Source of the DNA: JBBQVZ01 sp963695975 | GTDB taxonomy: Bacteria; Actinomycetota; UBA4738; HRBIN12 | Assembly (NCBI GenBank): GCA_963695975.1 | Contig: CAVOIB010000006.1 | Location: 1-64,000 of the forward strand | Direction of reading: 5' to 3' | DNA length: 64,000 nt | Part shown: positions 26,946 through 34,479 of the stretch, in pieces | How positions within the stretch are numbered: the stretch's first letter is position 1 | Layout of the letters: each line of letters starts with the position of its first letter | Notes under the pieces: model-generated | The model's database searches: none | Told to the model about the DNA's origin: nothing | The model's input: only the letters and a program-made list of their open reading frames with translations | Translations under genes and position numbers: made by a program

Positions 26946-28232
26946 GTGTCCACCGACGAAGAGGTAGTGGCCGGTGCCGCGCTCGGCTCCGAGCTGCCGG
27001 ACGGATTCCGGTTCATCGGGCCCGAGCCCGGCGCGCTGCCCGGCTGGGTCGGGGCCGACGCGCCGACCGACGCCGATCTTTCCTCCTGCGTTGCATGCGG
27101 CCTCTGCCTCCCGCACTGCCCGACCTACCGATTGACCGGCGAGGAATCCGCCTCGCCGCGCGGACGGATCGCAGCGATGCGCGCCGTGTCCGAGGGTGTG
27201 GCTGCCGTCGACGACACGTTCGCGTCGTTCATGGATCTCTGCTTGGTGTGTCGTGCCTGCGAAGACGTCTGCCCCTCGCACGTGCCGTTCGGCCGGATGA
27301 TGGAGCGGGCACGCGTCCAGGCGGAGCCGCTCCGCTCACGGCCGGCGAGGTTCCTTCGGTGGGTCGGCCTCGACGTCGTGCTGCCGCACCCGTTCGTCCT
27401 GCGGGTGGCGTCAGCGCTCCAGCCGATCGTGCGACCGTTCCTGCCGCGTCGCATGCGGGCCGTCGCTCCGCACCGGACGTCGCCGTTCGCTCGCCTCCCA
27501 CGCGTCACCGAGCCGTCGGCTGACATCGAGCCCCGCGGGACGGTCGCGATTCTCGCCGGCTGCGTCCAGGACCGCTGGTTCCACGACGTGAACCGGGCCA
27601 CGATCCGCGTCCTGGCCCGTAACGGCTGGCGGGTCGTCGTCCCTAGCGCCCAGCGCTGCTGCGGCGCGCTCGGCGCGCACAACGGCCGGCTGACCGTGGC
27701 CCGGCGGCTGGCTCGCCGCAACGCCCAAGCGTTCGCCGGCATCGACCATGTGATCGTCAACTCGGCGGGCTGCGGGGCACACATGAAGGCGTACGGCGAG
27801 CTTGAAGAGGGCACGGACCTGCCGGTCGTCGACCTGATGGAGTTCCTCGCCGACGGCGGACTGGTCGACCTGTCGATGCAAGCATCTGGCGAGGAACGGA
27901 TCGCCTACCACGACGCGTGCCACGCGCTCCGTACCCAAGGGATCCGGACGCAACCGCGCGCGATCCTCTCGGCGATCCCCGGCGTCGAGGTTGTGGACAT
28001 CGCGAACGGCGATCGCTGCTGCGGCGCCGCCGGTCTGTACAACGTGCTCGAACCAGCGATGGCGGGTGTGCTGATGCGCGAGAAGGCCGAGGCGATCCGC
28101 GATACCGGCGCGCGCGTGATCGCGAGCGCGAACCCAGGCTGTACGATGCAGATCGCCGCTGGCTTGCGGGAGCTCGGGGTTGACGCGGAGGTCGTTCACC
28201 CGGTCCAGCTGCTCGACCGTGCCTATCGATGA
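26946..28232 (+). CDS. glcF: Iron-sulfur oxidoreductase subunit, GlcF-type
   Basis: 428-residue protein with two N-terminal 4Fe-4S motifs (SCVACGLCLPHCPTYR and CLVCRACEDVCPSHVPFG) and two CCG domains (QRCCGALGAHNG and DRCCGAAGLYN) that bind unusual clusters in heterodisulfide-reductase-like proteins. This is the electron-transfer subunit of glycolate or D-lactate oxidase. GTG start at 26946 follows 89 bases after the divergent mgsA gene. Together with glcD and glcE the complex is complete but split. Confidence 0.92.
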   Translation: MSTDEEVVAGAALGSELPDGFRFIGPEPGALPGWVGADAPTDADLSSCVACGLCLPHCPTYRLTGEESASPRGRIAAMRAVSEGVAAVDDTFASFMDLCLVCRACEDVCPSHVPFGRMMERARVQAEPLRSRPARFLRWVGLDVVLPHPFVLRVASALQPIVRPFLPRRMRAVAPHRTSPFARLPRVTEPSADIEPRGTVAILAGCVQDRWFHDVNRATIRVLARNGWRVVVPSAQRCCGALGAHNGRLTVARRLARRNAQAFAGIDHVIVNSAGCGAHMKAYGELEEGTDLPVVDLMEFLADGGLVDLSMQASGEERIAYHDACHALRTQGIRTQPRAILSAIPGVEVVDIANGDRCCGAAGLYNVLEPAMAGVLMREKAEAIRDTGARVIASANPGCTMQIAAGLRELGVDAEVVHPVQLLDRAYR

Positions 28233-28262
28233 TCCGCGCGATGGGCTGGTAGCGTCGAACCC

Positions 28263-28826
28263 GTGCGATATGTAGGGGTGGGCCGGCGGTTCGTGGCGAT
28301 CTTCATCGACGGCCTGATCCTGTTGGTGATGGCCGGGCCGTTCGCCGAGATCACCCACGGCGACGGGTTCTACCGGATCGGCTGGCACGGCCGACACTTG
28401 TTCTGGCCCGGCGTGATCGGTCTCGTCTACTTCATCCTGTTGGAGGGCACCGCGGGAGCGACCATCGGGAAGTTCGCCGTGAGCATCCGCGTGGTCAACG
28501 AGGACGGATCGAAGCTGACCTGGACCGCGGCCGTCGTGCGGAACCTGGTGCGGTTCATCGACCTGATCCCCTACGTGCCCGCATACCTTGTGGCGGCGAT
28601 CTCGGTCTGGAGTTCGCCGACCAAACAGCGATTGGGAGACCGCTGGGGTCACACCGTGGTCGTCACGAAGGAGTCCCTGCTCGCTCGTGGCTCGCTGACA
28701 TACCCTCCCGCGGCCGTTGGGTCGTGGGGCTCGGCTCCTCCCCCACCCGGTCCCCCGCCAACAGTCGAGCCGTCGGGTGCGCCTTCCTTGCCGCCTCCGC
28801 CGCCGATGCCCCCGCCGGAGAGCTAA
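28263..28826 (+). CDS. RDD family membrane protein with proline-rich tail
   Basis: 187-residue protein. RRFVAIFIDGLILLVMAG carries the paired Arg/Asp of RDD, followed by a second and a third hydrophobic segment, with QRLGDRWGHTVVV at the end of the domain. The last 40 residues are Pro/Ser-rich (PPPPGPPPTVEP) and probably cytoplasmic. Function of RDD proteins is not established in this lineage; some act in Na+/H+ antiport. GTG start. Confidence 0.85.
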   Translation: MRYVGVGRRFVAIFIDGLILLVMAGPFAEITHGDGFYRIGWHGRHLFWPGVIGLVYFILLEGTAGATIGKFAVSIRVVNEDGSKLTWTAAVVRNLVRFIDLIPYVPAYLVAAISVWSSPTKQRLGDRWGHTVVVTKESLLARGSLTYPPAAVGSWGSAPPPPGPPPTVEPSGAPSLPPPPPMPPPES

Positions 28827-28849
28827 CCGCTCGTCACGACTGGGGGAAC

Positions 28850-29341
28850 GTGGGAAGTCCTCGGCGATACCCTCCACCCCAGATCCGTTCACTCGACCCC
28901 GTGAGTGACAGCGCCGCCTGCGATGCGATCGTCGCGTCGCTGCCCGACTGGTTCGGTCTGGAAGAGGGTATCCGCGAGTGTGCGGCGGCCGTGCGCACCC
29001 AACCTGGCCTAGTTGCGGAGGTCAACGGCCAGGTGGCCGGCTTCCTCACCCTCACCCGTCCCTATGCTCCAACACCGGAGATCTCCTGGCTGGCGGTCCA
29101 TGCGCGCGATCGCCGACGGGGCATCGGCAGGGCGCTGATGGTCGCCGTGAGCGACCAGCTTCGAACCCACGGCGACCGACTCGTGGTGGTGAAGACCCTT
29201 TCGGACCGAAGCGACCCGGGGCCCGAATACGCTCAGACTCGCGCCTTCTACCTCGCGATGGGTTTCGTGCCGGTGGCCGAGCTCGAACTCGACCCCCCCG
29301 ACCCGAGGAACCCCATCCAGCTGCTCGCGCTGTCCCTCTAG
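28850..29341 (+). CDS. GNAT family N-acetyltransferase
   Basis: 163-residue acetyltransferase domain: ISWLAVHARDRRRGIGRALM is the acetyl-CoA-binding motif A, followed by TRAFYLAMGFVPVAELE. GTG at 28850 is chosen because IRSLDPVSDSAACDAIVASLPDWF, the first strand and helix of the fold, precedes the other candidate GTG at 28901. The acceptor amine is unknown. Confidence 0.85.
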   Translation: MGSPRRYPPPQIRSLDPVSDSAACDAIVASLPDWFGLEEGIRECAAAVRTQPGLVAEVNGQVAGFLTLTRPYAPTPEISWLAVHARDRRRGIGRALMVAVSDQLRTHGDRLVVVKTLSDRSDPGPEYAQTRAFYLAMGFVPVAELELDPPDPRNPIQLLALSL

Positions 29342-29357
29342 GCCTCTGGGCTACCGC

Positions 29358-29858
29358 CTACCACTGGCTCTCGGTCGCTACGAGCGCCTCGCGTCCCGTG
29401 CACGCGCCGTCGGCGACCAGGTACAACGTGTCTTGCGCCGCCACCTGCTTCAGGTAAAAGCACGTTCCCTGCTGCGAGGGTGACGCCGCCGCCCACGTGT
29501 CGCCTGAGGAGTAGACGCTCACCGTCCCCGGCGCGGAGGCGGACTCGTCGGCACCCACGTACGTCCGCCCGATGTCGATCGCACCGAGGGTCTCGGCGTC
29601 GGCCGCCGAGAACGTTCCGCCATCGGCGAAGACCCGATCGGCGTTCCGCAGAGCGACCTTCAGATCGTGCTCGGTCCGCGAGATCGCGTTCACCATGGGC
29701 CGGTTCGCGAAGATCTCGACCATCAGCACGATGCCGCCGAGGACGATCGTGATCGCGACCATCCAGAATCCGCGGTTCGAGCGACGCATCGGCTCATGGA
29801 ACGCCGGGTCGTCCAACTCCTGCTCGTACGCCTCGAGGATGTCGTCGTCGTCCGGCAT
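29358..29858 (-). CDS. Single-pass membrane protein with pilin-like C-terminal motif
   Basis: 166 residues: acidic N terminus (MPDDDDILEAYEQEL), one hydrophobic helix around residues 31-50, then a soluble domain that ends GTCFYLKQVAAQ and ADGACTGREALVATESQW. The end closely parallels the product at 55754-56260, which ends GTCYWVKLSAMG and GSACTGAAAMAANDHSW. The pair defines a small local family with a conserved cysteine pair and terminal Ser/Gln-Trp. The helix-plus-globular plan with a Cys pair resembles type IV pilin-like proteins, but no prepilin peptidase site was seen. Function unknown. Confidence 0.7.
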   Translation of the reverse strand: MPDDDDILEAYEQELDDPAFHEPMRRSNRGFWMVAITIVLGGIVLMVEIFANRPMVNAISRTEHDLKVALRNADRVFADGGTFSAADAETLGAIDIGRTYVGADESASAPGTVSVYSSGDTWAAASPSQQGTCFYLKQVAAQDTLYLVADGACTGREALVATESQW

Positions 29859-29891
29859 CGAGCAAGCCTACCCGGGCGCCGTAGAACGGTC

Positions 29892-31067
29892 CTAGGCGCC
29901 GAGCGCCTTCCCAAGTTGCTCCAGGCTCTCCAGGTTGTGACCCGACAGGAACACGTCGACCGAGGGCATCGCGGCCGCCATCCCCCGAGCCAGGGGCTCG
30001 TAGCGCGGCGACCCCTTCAGCGGGTTCACCCAGACCACCCGGTGGGCAAGACGGCGCAGTCTCGCCATCTGCGCCTTCAACAGTTCCGGATCGCCGCGCT
30101 CAAGCCCGTCGGAGCAGAGCACCACGACCGCGCCGCGGAGCGCAGCACGCTGGCTCCACCCATCGAGCAGCGTCTTCAGCGACTCGCCGATCCTGGTGCC
30201 ACCCTCCCAGTCGGCCACCTGCCGGCCTATCTCGTGGAGCGCTCGATCGGGGTCGCGTGCGCGGAGCGTGCGAGTGACGCGCGTCAAGCGCGTTCCGAAC
30301 ACGAACACCTCGACGCGACGGCCCGCCGCCATCGCCGCATAGGCGAACTGCATCAGCGCGCGCGCGTACGGCGCCATCGACCCACTGATATCGAGGATCA
30401 AGACCAACGGGCGAGTGCGCGACTTCCGCTGCCGCCAAGCGCGCTCGAATGGCTCGCCCTGCGTGCGCAGCGACCGACGGAGCGTTCGCCGGATGTCGAA
30501 CGCCGCCCCTTTGCTCGCCGCCCGCGTTCGTCGCGTTCGCTCGACAGGCACGACGACCGCCAGTCGGCGGATCATCGCGGCGACACGGGCACGTTCGTCG
30601 TCGCTCAGCTCCGGGAACGACTTCTCGCGCAAGACCTCCACACCGCTCGCCACGATCCGGATAGCGGTTTCGTCACCGGGTTCAGGCTCCTCGTCGCCCG
30701 CGTCGCGCCACATCGCTGCCGTCGAGCCCACCTGGATCTCGAGGTCCTCGGGTTGGTCGCCCCAGTCGGTCGGCGGCTCGTGATCGGTCCCCATCGGCAG
30801 GTTGAGCTCGATCCGGAGCGCGCCGGCACCGCTGAGCGCCCGGTACCACTCGTCGAACGCCTCGTCGTAGGCCTCGAAGTCCTCCTTGCGTCCGATCATC
30901 GCGGTCCGGCCGGCCCAGTAGAGCGAGTCACGATCGATGAGCCCGAGAGCGGCTACCGCTCGGCAGAAGGTCAAGATGCGCCCGGTCCCCACGGGGAGGC
31001 CGCGGGCACGCAGGTCGCGGCCGAAGGCGACGAGCGGCGCGATCGGTTCCGTGGTGGCTGCAGGCAT
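29892..31067 (-). CDS. coxE: VWA domain protein, CoxE-like
   Basis: 391-residue protein. The N-terminal half carries LPVGTGRILTFCRAV and the C-terminal von Willebrand A domain carries the metal-ion-dependent adhesion motif DISGSMAPY, then WEGGTRIGESL and NPLKGSPRYEPLARGMAAAMP. This is the CoxE pattern; CoxE and the MoxR-type AAA+ protein CoxD act together in inserting or maturing the Cu-Mo-S centre of CO dehydrogenase. ATG at 31067 fits the domain start; the frame stays open to 31151. The partner coxD is at 38602. Confidence 0.87.
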   Translation of the reverse strand: MPAATTEPIAPLVAFGRDLRARGLPVGTGRILTFCRAVAALGLIDRDSLYWAGRTAMIGRKEDFEAYDEAFDEWYRALSGAGALRIELNLPMGTDHEPPTDWGDQPEDLEIQVGSTAAMWRDAGDEEPEPGDETAIRIVASGVEVLREKSFPELSDDERARVAAMIRRLAVVVPVERTRRTRAASKGAAFDIRRTLRRSLRTQGEPFERAWRQRKSRTRPLVLILDISGSMAPYARALMQFAYAAMAAGRRVEVFVFGTRLTRVTRTLRARDPDRALHEIGRQVADWEGGTRIGESLKTLLDGWSQRAALRGAVVVLCSDGLERGDPELLKAQMARLRRLAHRVVWVNPLKGSPRYEPLARGMAAAMPSVDVFLSGHNLESLEQLGKALGA

Positions 31068-31313
31068 GACCCCATCCAACAGGTGCCGGATGAACGCCGT
31101 CAACGCTCGCGGGCGAACGGAGAAGGGAAGAGGGCCGGGACGGCCGCGCAACCGGCACCGATTCAGCGCCTCGCCAGGTTGCTCTATCGAGGCGGCCGAA
31201 CGCAGCCAGCGTGCTCAGCGTGGATCTGCCCGGTACGCTCTCGTTCGGTGTGACATGCTCCGAGCAGACGGGTCCTTCCACCGAGCCCGTACGTCCGGTT
31301 CAGGAGGCGTCCG

Positions 31314-32288
31314 ATGAAGGCGATCGTCCAGGACCGGTTCGGTCCGCCGGACGTCCTGCGGCTGGTGGATACCGACCCGCCCGAGGTCGGGGCCGACGAC
31401 GTGCTGATCCGCGTGCTCGCAGCGGCGCTCAACCCGGCCGACTGGCACATCTTGCGCGGCGATCCGCTCGTCGCGCGGCTCATGGGCATCGGCCTGACCA
31501 AACCGAAGACCCGCGTGGCCGGCACCGATGCCGCGGGCGTCGTGGAGGCGGTGGGCGCGAACGTACGTGATGTGCAGCCGGGCGAAGAGGTCCTCGGCTT
31601 CTTCCGGGGAGCGTTCGCCGAGTATGCGTGCGCGACCCCGAACATGGTGGTACCGAAGCCGGCGCGCCTCACGTTCGAGCAGGCGGCCGCGATCCCCATC
31701 GCGGCGACGACCGCCCTGCGCGGGATCCGCGACACGGGCGAGGTGAAGGCCGGTCAGCAGGTGCTCGTCAACGGGGCTGCTGGCGGGGTGGGCACCTTCG
31801 CGGTGCAGATCGCGGTCGCGATGGGGGCCGAGGTCACGGGGGTGTGCAGCACCCGCAACGTCGAGTTGGTTCGCTCGCTCGACGCCGCGCACGTCATGGA
31901 CTACACGACGGCAGACTTCACCGCCGGGCCGACGCGGTACGACGTGATCCTCGACAACGTGAGCAACCTGCCGCTCGCCCAACTCCGCAGGGCGCTCACG
32001 CCGAAGGGGATCTTGGTGCTCAACGGGGGCGGTTCGCCAGGTCACGTGTTCGGACCGGTCGCCGGTCTCCTCAAGGCGGTCGTGGCCAACCTGTTCGTCT
32101 CGCAGCGGCTGCGCCCGCTCCCGTCGAAGCAGAAGCGGGAGGAGCTGCTCTCCATGAGCGAGCTCATCGAAGGTGAAAAGGTCACGCCGATCGTCGACCG
32201 GACCTATCCGCTTGCGGATACGGCCGAGGGCTTGCGCTATGTGGAGCAGGGGCACGCGCGTGGCAAAGTCGTTGTCACCATGGCGTGA
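31314..32288 (+). CDS. NAD(P)-dependent MDR (quinone oxidoreductase-type)
   Basis: 324-residue zinc-free medium-chain reductase: MKAIVQDRFGPPDVLRL, LNPADWHILRGDPL, and nucleotide motif NGAAGGVGTFAVQIA. No zinc-binding cysteine lobe is present, unlike the dehydrogenase at 18436. AGGAGG lies 6-11 bases upstream of the ATG. Substrate probably quinone or enone. Confidence 0.9.
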   Translation: MKAIVQDRFGPPDVLRLVDTDPPEVGADDVLIRVLAAALNPADWHILRGDPLVARLMGIGLTKPKTRVAGTDAAGVVEAVGANVRDVQPGEEVLGFFRGAFAEYACATPNMVVPKPARLTFEQAAAIPIAATTALRGIRDTGEVKAGQQVLVNGAAGGVGTFAVQIAVAMGAEVTGVCSTRNVELVRSLDAAHVMDYTTADFTAGPTRYDVILDNVSNLPLAQLRRALTPKGILVLNGGGSPGHVFGPVAGLLKAVVANLFVSQRLRPLPSKQKREELLSMSELIEGEKVTPIVDRTYPLADTAEGLRYVEQGHARGKVVVTMA

Positions 32289-32304
32289 GACGAGTACACG
32301 GCCT

Positions 32305-32424
32305 CTACCGGGCGGTGAACGGACGGGCATCTTCGGCGGCACGGGAGTCGACGATCTGTCCGTCCTCCAGAGGCTGCCGTAGTCCCTCGACGGCCTCGCG
32401 CCGGAACTCGGAGAACTCGTAGAG
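32305..32424 (-). pseudogene. Remnant of a YifB-type Mg-chelatase-like AAA protein
   Basis: Reading 32424 downward gives LYEFSEFRREAVEGLRQPL, then EDGQIVDSR, then a TAG (32305-32307). The EFxxFR-VxxLRQPLEDG pattern is the Walker B-distal block of YifB/ComM-like proteins. A stop lies immediately upstream (GAC TGA) and the rest of the gene is absent. About 35 codons survive. One copy of a 16-base direct repeat begins at its upstream end. Confidence 0.6.
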
Positions 32425-32442
32425 TCAGTCGTTCGGGCCCTT
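32422..32442 (+). repeat. Direct repeat copy 1 near cupin gene
   Basis: GAGTCAGTCGTTCGGG is followed by CCCTT. A near-identical copy lies at 32961-32982 with one extra G. The two copies bracket the cupin gene. Confidence 0.6.
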
Positions 32443-32495
32443 CGGTATCTCATCCGGGCTCAGCCTCGCGCGTGGCTATCCACCAGGTAGCGTCT

Positions 32496-32933
32496 CTACG
32501 CCATCACCCAGAACTTCTTGAAGCCGGGCCGCTCGCGCCAGGCACAGCGCACGCCCTTCCGGATCGACGCCATGTCCCCCGTTCGAAGTTCGAACGTCGG
32601 ACCGTCCTCGATCTCGATTTCGACCGAGCCCTCCAGCACTAGGAAAGCCTCATCTTGGGGGAAGTCGAAGAACGCCGGTTGACCAGGACCATCCGGTGCC
32701 CAGAACAGGCCCGCCTGCATCTTCTCGTCGTCTCGGAACACGTGCTGAACGATCCCACCTCCCACCTCCTCGTCCGGCTCGAACGCGTCGGTGTTGAGGT
32801 TTGAGCGGAAGACGCCATCAGCGATCTCGAACAAAGGCCCTCCGATCCTGGAAACGGGCTGCGGGGAGCAAAGGCTAGCTCCGGACCACGACCCCCGTAC
32901 AGCTTGCAGAGCACGTTGCGGATTGCTGGACAT
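32496..32933 (-). CDS. Cupin domain protein
   Basis: 145-residue protein with one cupin domain (residues about 55-140): VFRDDEKMQAGLFWAPDG, FDFPQDEAFLVLEGSVEIEIEDG and ELRTGDMASIRKGVRCAWRERPGFKKFWVM, similar to the EutQ/DUF861 branch. The 5' end (MSSNPQRALQAVRGSWSG) is not conserved-looking, and the start is uncertain. It lies between two direct-repeat copies in a region with several decayed genes. Confidence 0.7.
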   Translation of the reverse strand: MSSNPQRALQAVRGSWSGASLCSPQPVSRIGGPLFEIADGVFRSNLNTDAFEPDEEVGGGIVQHVFRDDEKMQAGLFWAPDGPGQPAFFDFPQDEAFLVLEGSVEIEIEDGPTFELRTGDMASIRKGVRCAWRERPGFKKFWVMA

Positions 32934-32960
32934 CTTTCGTAACGGCTTTCTCGACTCATC

Positions 32961-32982
32961 GAGTCAGTCGTTCGGGGCCCTT
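32961..32982 (+). repeat. Direct repeat copy 2 near cupin gene
   Basis: Shares the 16-base core GAGTCAGTCGTTCGGG with 32422-32437, then GGCCCTT. Also overlaps a small dyad GACTC-ATC-GAGTC at 32953-32965. May be footprints of an insertion or a duplication. Confidence 0.6.
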
Positions 32983-33010
32983 TCAATACCGCCGTCCGAC
33001 TACTACATCT

Positions 33011-33232
33011 TCACGGCGCAAGTGTCGCGCCGGTCTTGGGTTCGAGGAGCGTGACGCCCTGAGCCTTCGCGGCCTTCAGGATGGCGTCCACCAGGTCTTC
33101 CGGCCGGTTGAACATGATCGGCTCGTTGCCTATCGACCCGAGCGCATGTTCCGGGTTTGGGCGAAAGCTGACGTCGCCCTTGAACCAAGCGTGGCGGGGC
33201 TTCACGAAACTCGACTCGTCGGGGAACAGCAT
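33011..33232 (-). CDS. Unrecognised small ORF, possible gene fragment
   Basis: 73 codons from ATG at 33232: MLFPDESSFVKPRHAWFKG, then NRPEDLVDAILKAAKAQGV and a stop. The composition (helix NRPEDLVDAILKAAKA) looks protein-like rather than antisense noise, and the frame continues upstream (LASSEHALRG). I do not recognise a family. It lies in a degenerate patch and may be a remnant of a longer gene. Confidence 0.35.
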   Translation of the reverse strand: MLFPDESSFVKPRHAWFKGDVSFRPNPEHALGSIGNEPIMFNRPEDLVDAILKAAKAQGVTLLEPKTGATLAP

Positions 33233-33309
33233 GCCTCGCAGGGCGTGCTCCGATGACGCCAAACGCTGGAGTGTTTGCGTTCCTCTACAGCCCATCTGAG
33301 GTAGTCGGA

Positions 33310-33525
33310 TTGACCAGGTTCGTCGTCGACACCAGCGCCACCCTCCACCTCGCGAGCGCTGGGATCGAGTCGCAGGCGCGCACAAGCTCCTCGGACCGAC
33401 GCTCCCACGCTCCCGAACGCTGTCGGCCCTGCACGCGGCCGTCCAGCGGGGCGGGATCCCGGTCGACGTCGCGCACGACCGGCTCGCTCTCAATCGGGAG
33501 GATGCCGATCAGGCTCCTCGGCGAC
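33310..33525 (+). pseudogene. Broken PIN-domain (VapC-like) toxin gene
   Basis: From TTG at 33310 the frame reads LTRFVVDTSATLHLASAGIE, the PIN-domain start with the catalytic first Asp (VVDTS). A shift near 33385 moves homology to another frame: HKLLGPTLPRSRTLSALHA, then VQRGGIPVDVAHDRLA. A second shift near 33500 returns to IGRMPIRLLGDRD. The C-terminal third with the other acidic residues is missing, and the downstream PPOX gene begins at 33557. Two frameshifts and a truncation rule out a working toxin. No intact VapB partner was seen upstream. Confidence 0.78.
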
Positions 33526-33556
33526 CGCGACGATCGACGCGCTGCTAGGTCACGGC

Positions 33557-34000
33557 TCAGGCATGGATCGCGTCGAGGGTGACACGGCGTGGATGGATCC
33601 GGCAGATGACCCGCGTCTCGCGCGAACGCTGGGCGACCGGGTAGATCCAGCCGTAGTAGGCGGGGTGGTTGGTGTACTTGCGGGTCAGCGCGTCGAGGTG
33701 GTCGAGCGCGCCGTCGGTGACGAGCTCCGCGTCGCCGCGGATCTGTATGAACCGAGCGGTGTTGTCGGGGTCGACGACGAGCAGGCTGAGCTTCGGGTTG
33801 GCGAGCAGGTTGCGACCCTTCCGCCGCTCGAGCGTCGTGTTGACCCGGGCGCACCAGCCATCCCAGTCGACCCACACCACGCTCGATTGAGGGTGGCCGT
33901 CGCCGCCCATCGTCGTGAGCACCCCGCAGATCGGTCTCGTCAGGAGGTCGAGGTGCGAGGCTGGGATCGGAGCCGTCCCGGATCCGAAGAGCGTATTCAT
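33557..34000 (-). CDS. PPOX class F420/FMN-dependent oxidoreductase, copy B
   Basis: 147-residue split-barrel protein: IPASHLDLLTRPICGVLTT, HPQSSVVWVDWDGWCARVNTT, and RNLLANPKLSLLVVDPDN. This matches the actinobacterial PPOX F420 family. The ATG overlaps the upstream copy's stop (ATGA at 33997-34000) and has GGAGGG 7-12 bases before it. Clearly a diverged duplicate of the gene upstream (shared IPASHLDL start and RVNT block). Confidence 0.88.
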   Translation of the reverse strand: MNTLFGSGTAPIPASHLDLLTRPICGVLTTMGGDGHPQSSVVWVDWDGWCARVNTTLERRKGRNLLANPKLSLLVVDPDNTARFIQIRGDAELVTDGALDHLDALTRKYTNHPAYYGWIYPVAQRSRETRVICRIHPRRVTLDAIHA

Positions 34001-34479
34001 ACCGTTCCCTCCGTCCCTGTCGCGTCGAGCGCGATGACGTGGGTCGGCTTGATCCGACAAAGGACCGGGATCTCGGTCTTTGCGAAGCGTGCGGGGATGG
34101 CATCGCCGAAGTAGCAGATCGACCGACCCGCGTACTTCGAGGCGAGGTTGTCCAGGTGCTCGGCCGCCCCCACCTCCGTCATCTCAACGATGGTGCCCCG
34201 GACCTCGAGGTAGCGGAGAGGCAGGCGCGGGTCGTAGCAGAGGAGCGTGACCAGCGGATCGCGGCGCATGTTCCGCTCCTTGGCGAAGCCACGCATCGTG
34301 TTGACGCGGACGCAGTCGCCGTCGAAGTCGCACCACACGACCGAGGTCTGCGGATAGCCATCGGACATGACCGTGGTGAGGGCGGCGACCGGCGGGCACT
34401 CGACCAGATCAAGGTGTGACGCCGGGATCTCGTCCGACTCGTGATCGCTGAGCAGTCCGACGGTTCGCACCGGTCTCAC
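33997..34479 (-). CDS. PPOX class F420/FMN-dependent oxidoreductase, copy A
   Basis: 160-residue paralogue of copy B: IPASHLDLVECPPVAALTT, YPQTSVVWCDFDGDCVRVNT and MRRDPLVTLLCYDPRLPLRYLEVRG. GTG at 34479 lies in a GTGA overlap with the upstream serine hydrolase stop. The three genes are therefore translationally coupled. Cofactor is likely F420 or FMN; the substrate is unknown. Confidence 0.88.
   Translation of the reverse strand: MRPVRTVGLLSDHESDEIPASHLDLVECPPVAALTTVMSDGYPQTSVVWCDFDGDCVRVNTMRGFAKERNMRRDPLVTLLCYDPRLPLRYLEVRGTIVEMTEVGAAEHLDNLASKYAGRSICYFGDAIPARFAKTEIPVLCRIKPTHVIALDATGTEGTV

Noticed and set aside
32953..33000. tRNA or tRNA fragment with GACTC-ATC-GAGTC stem and TTCGGGG stretch
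   Set aside because: No complete cloverleaf, no CCA-like acceptor stem and no T-loop consensus in the right place.
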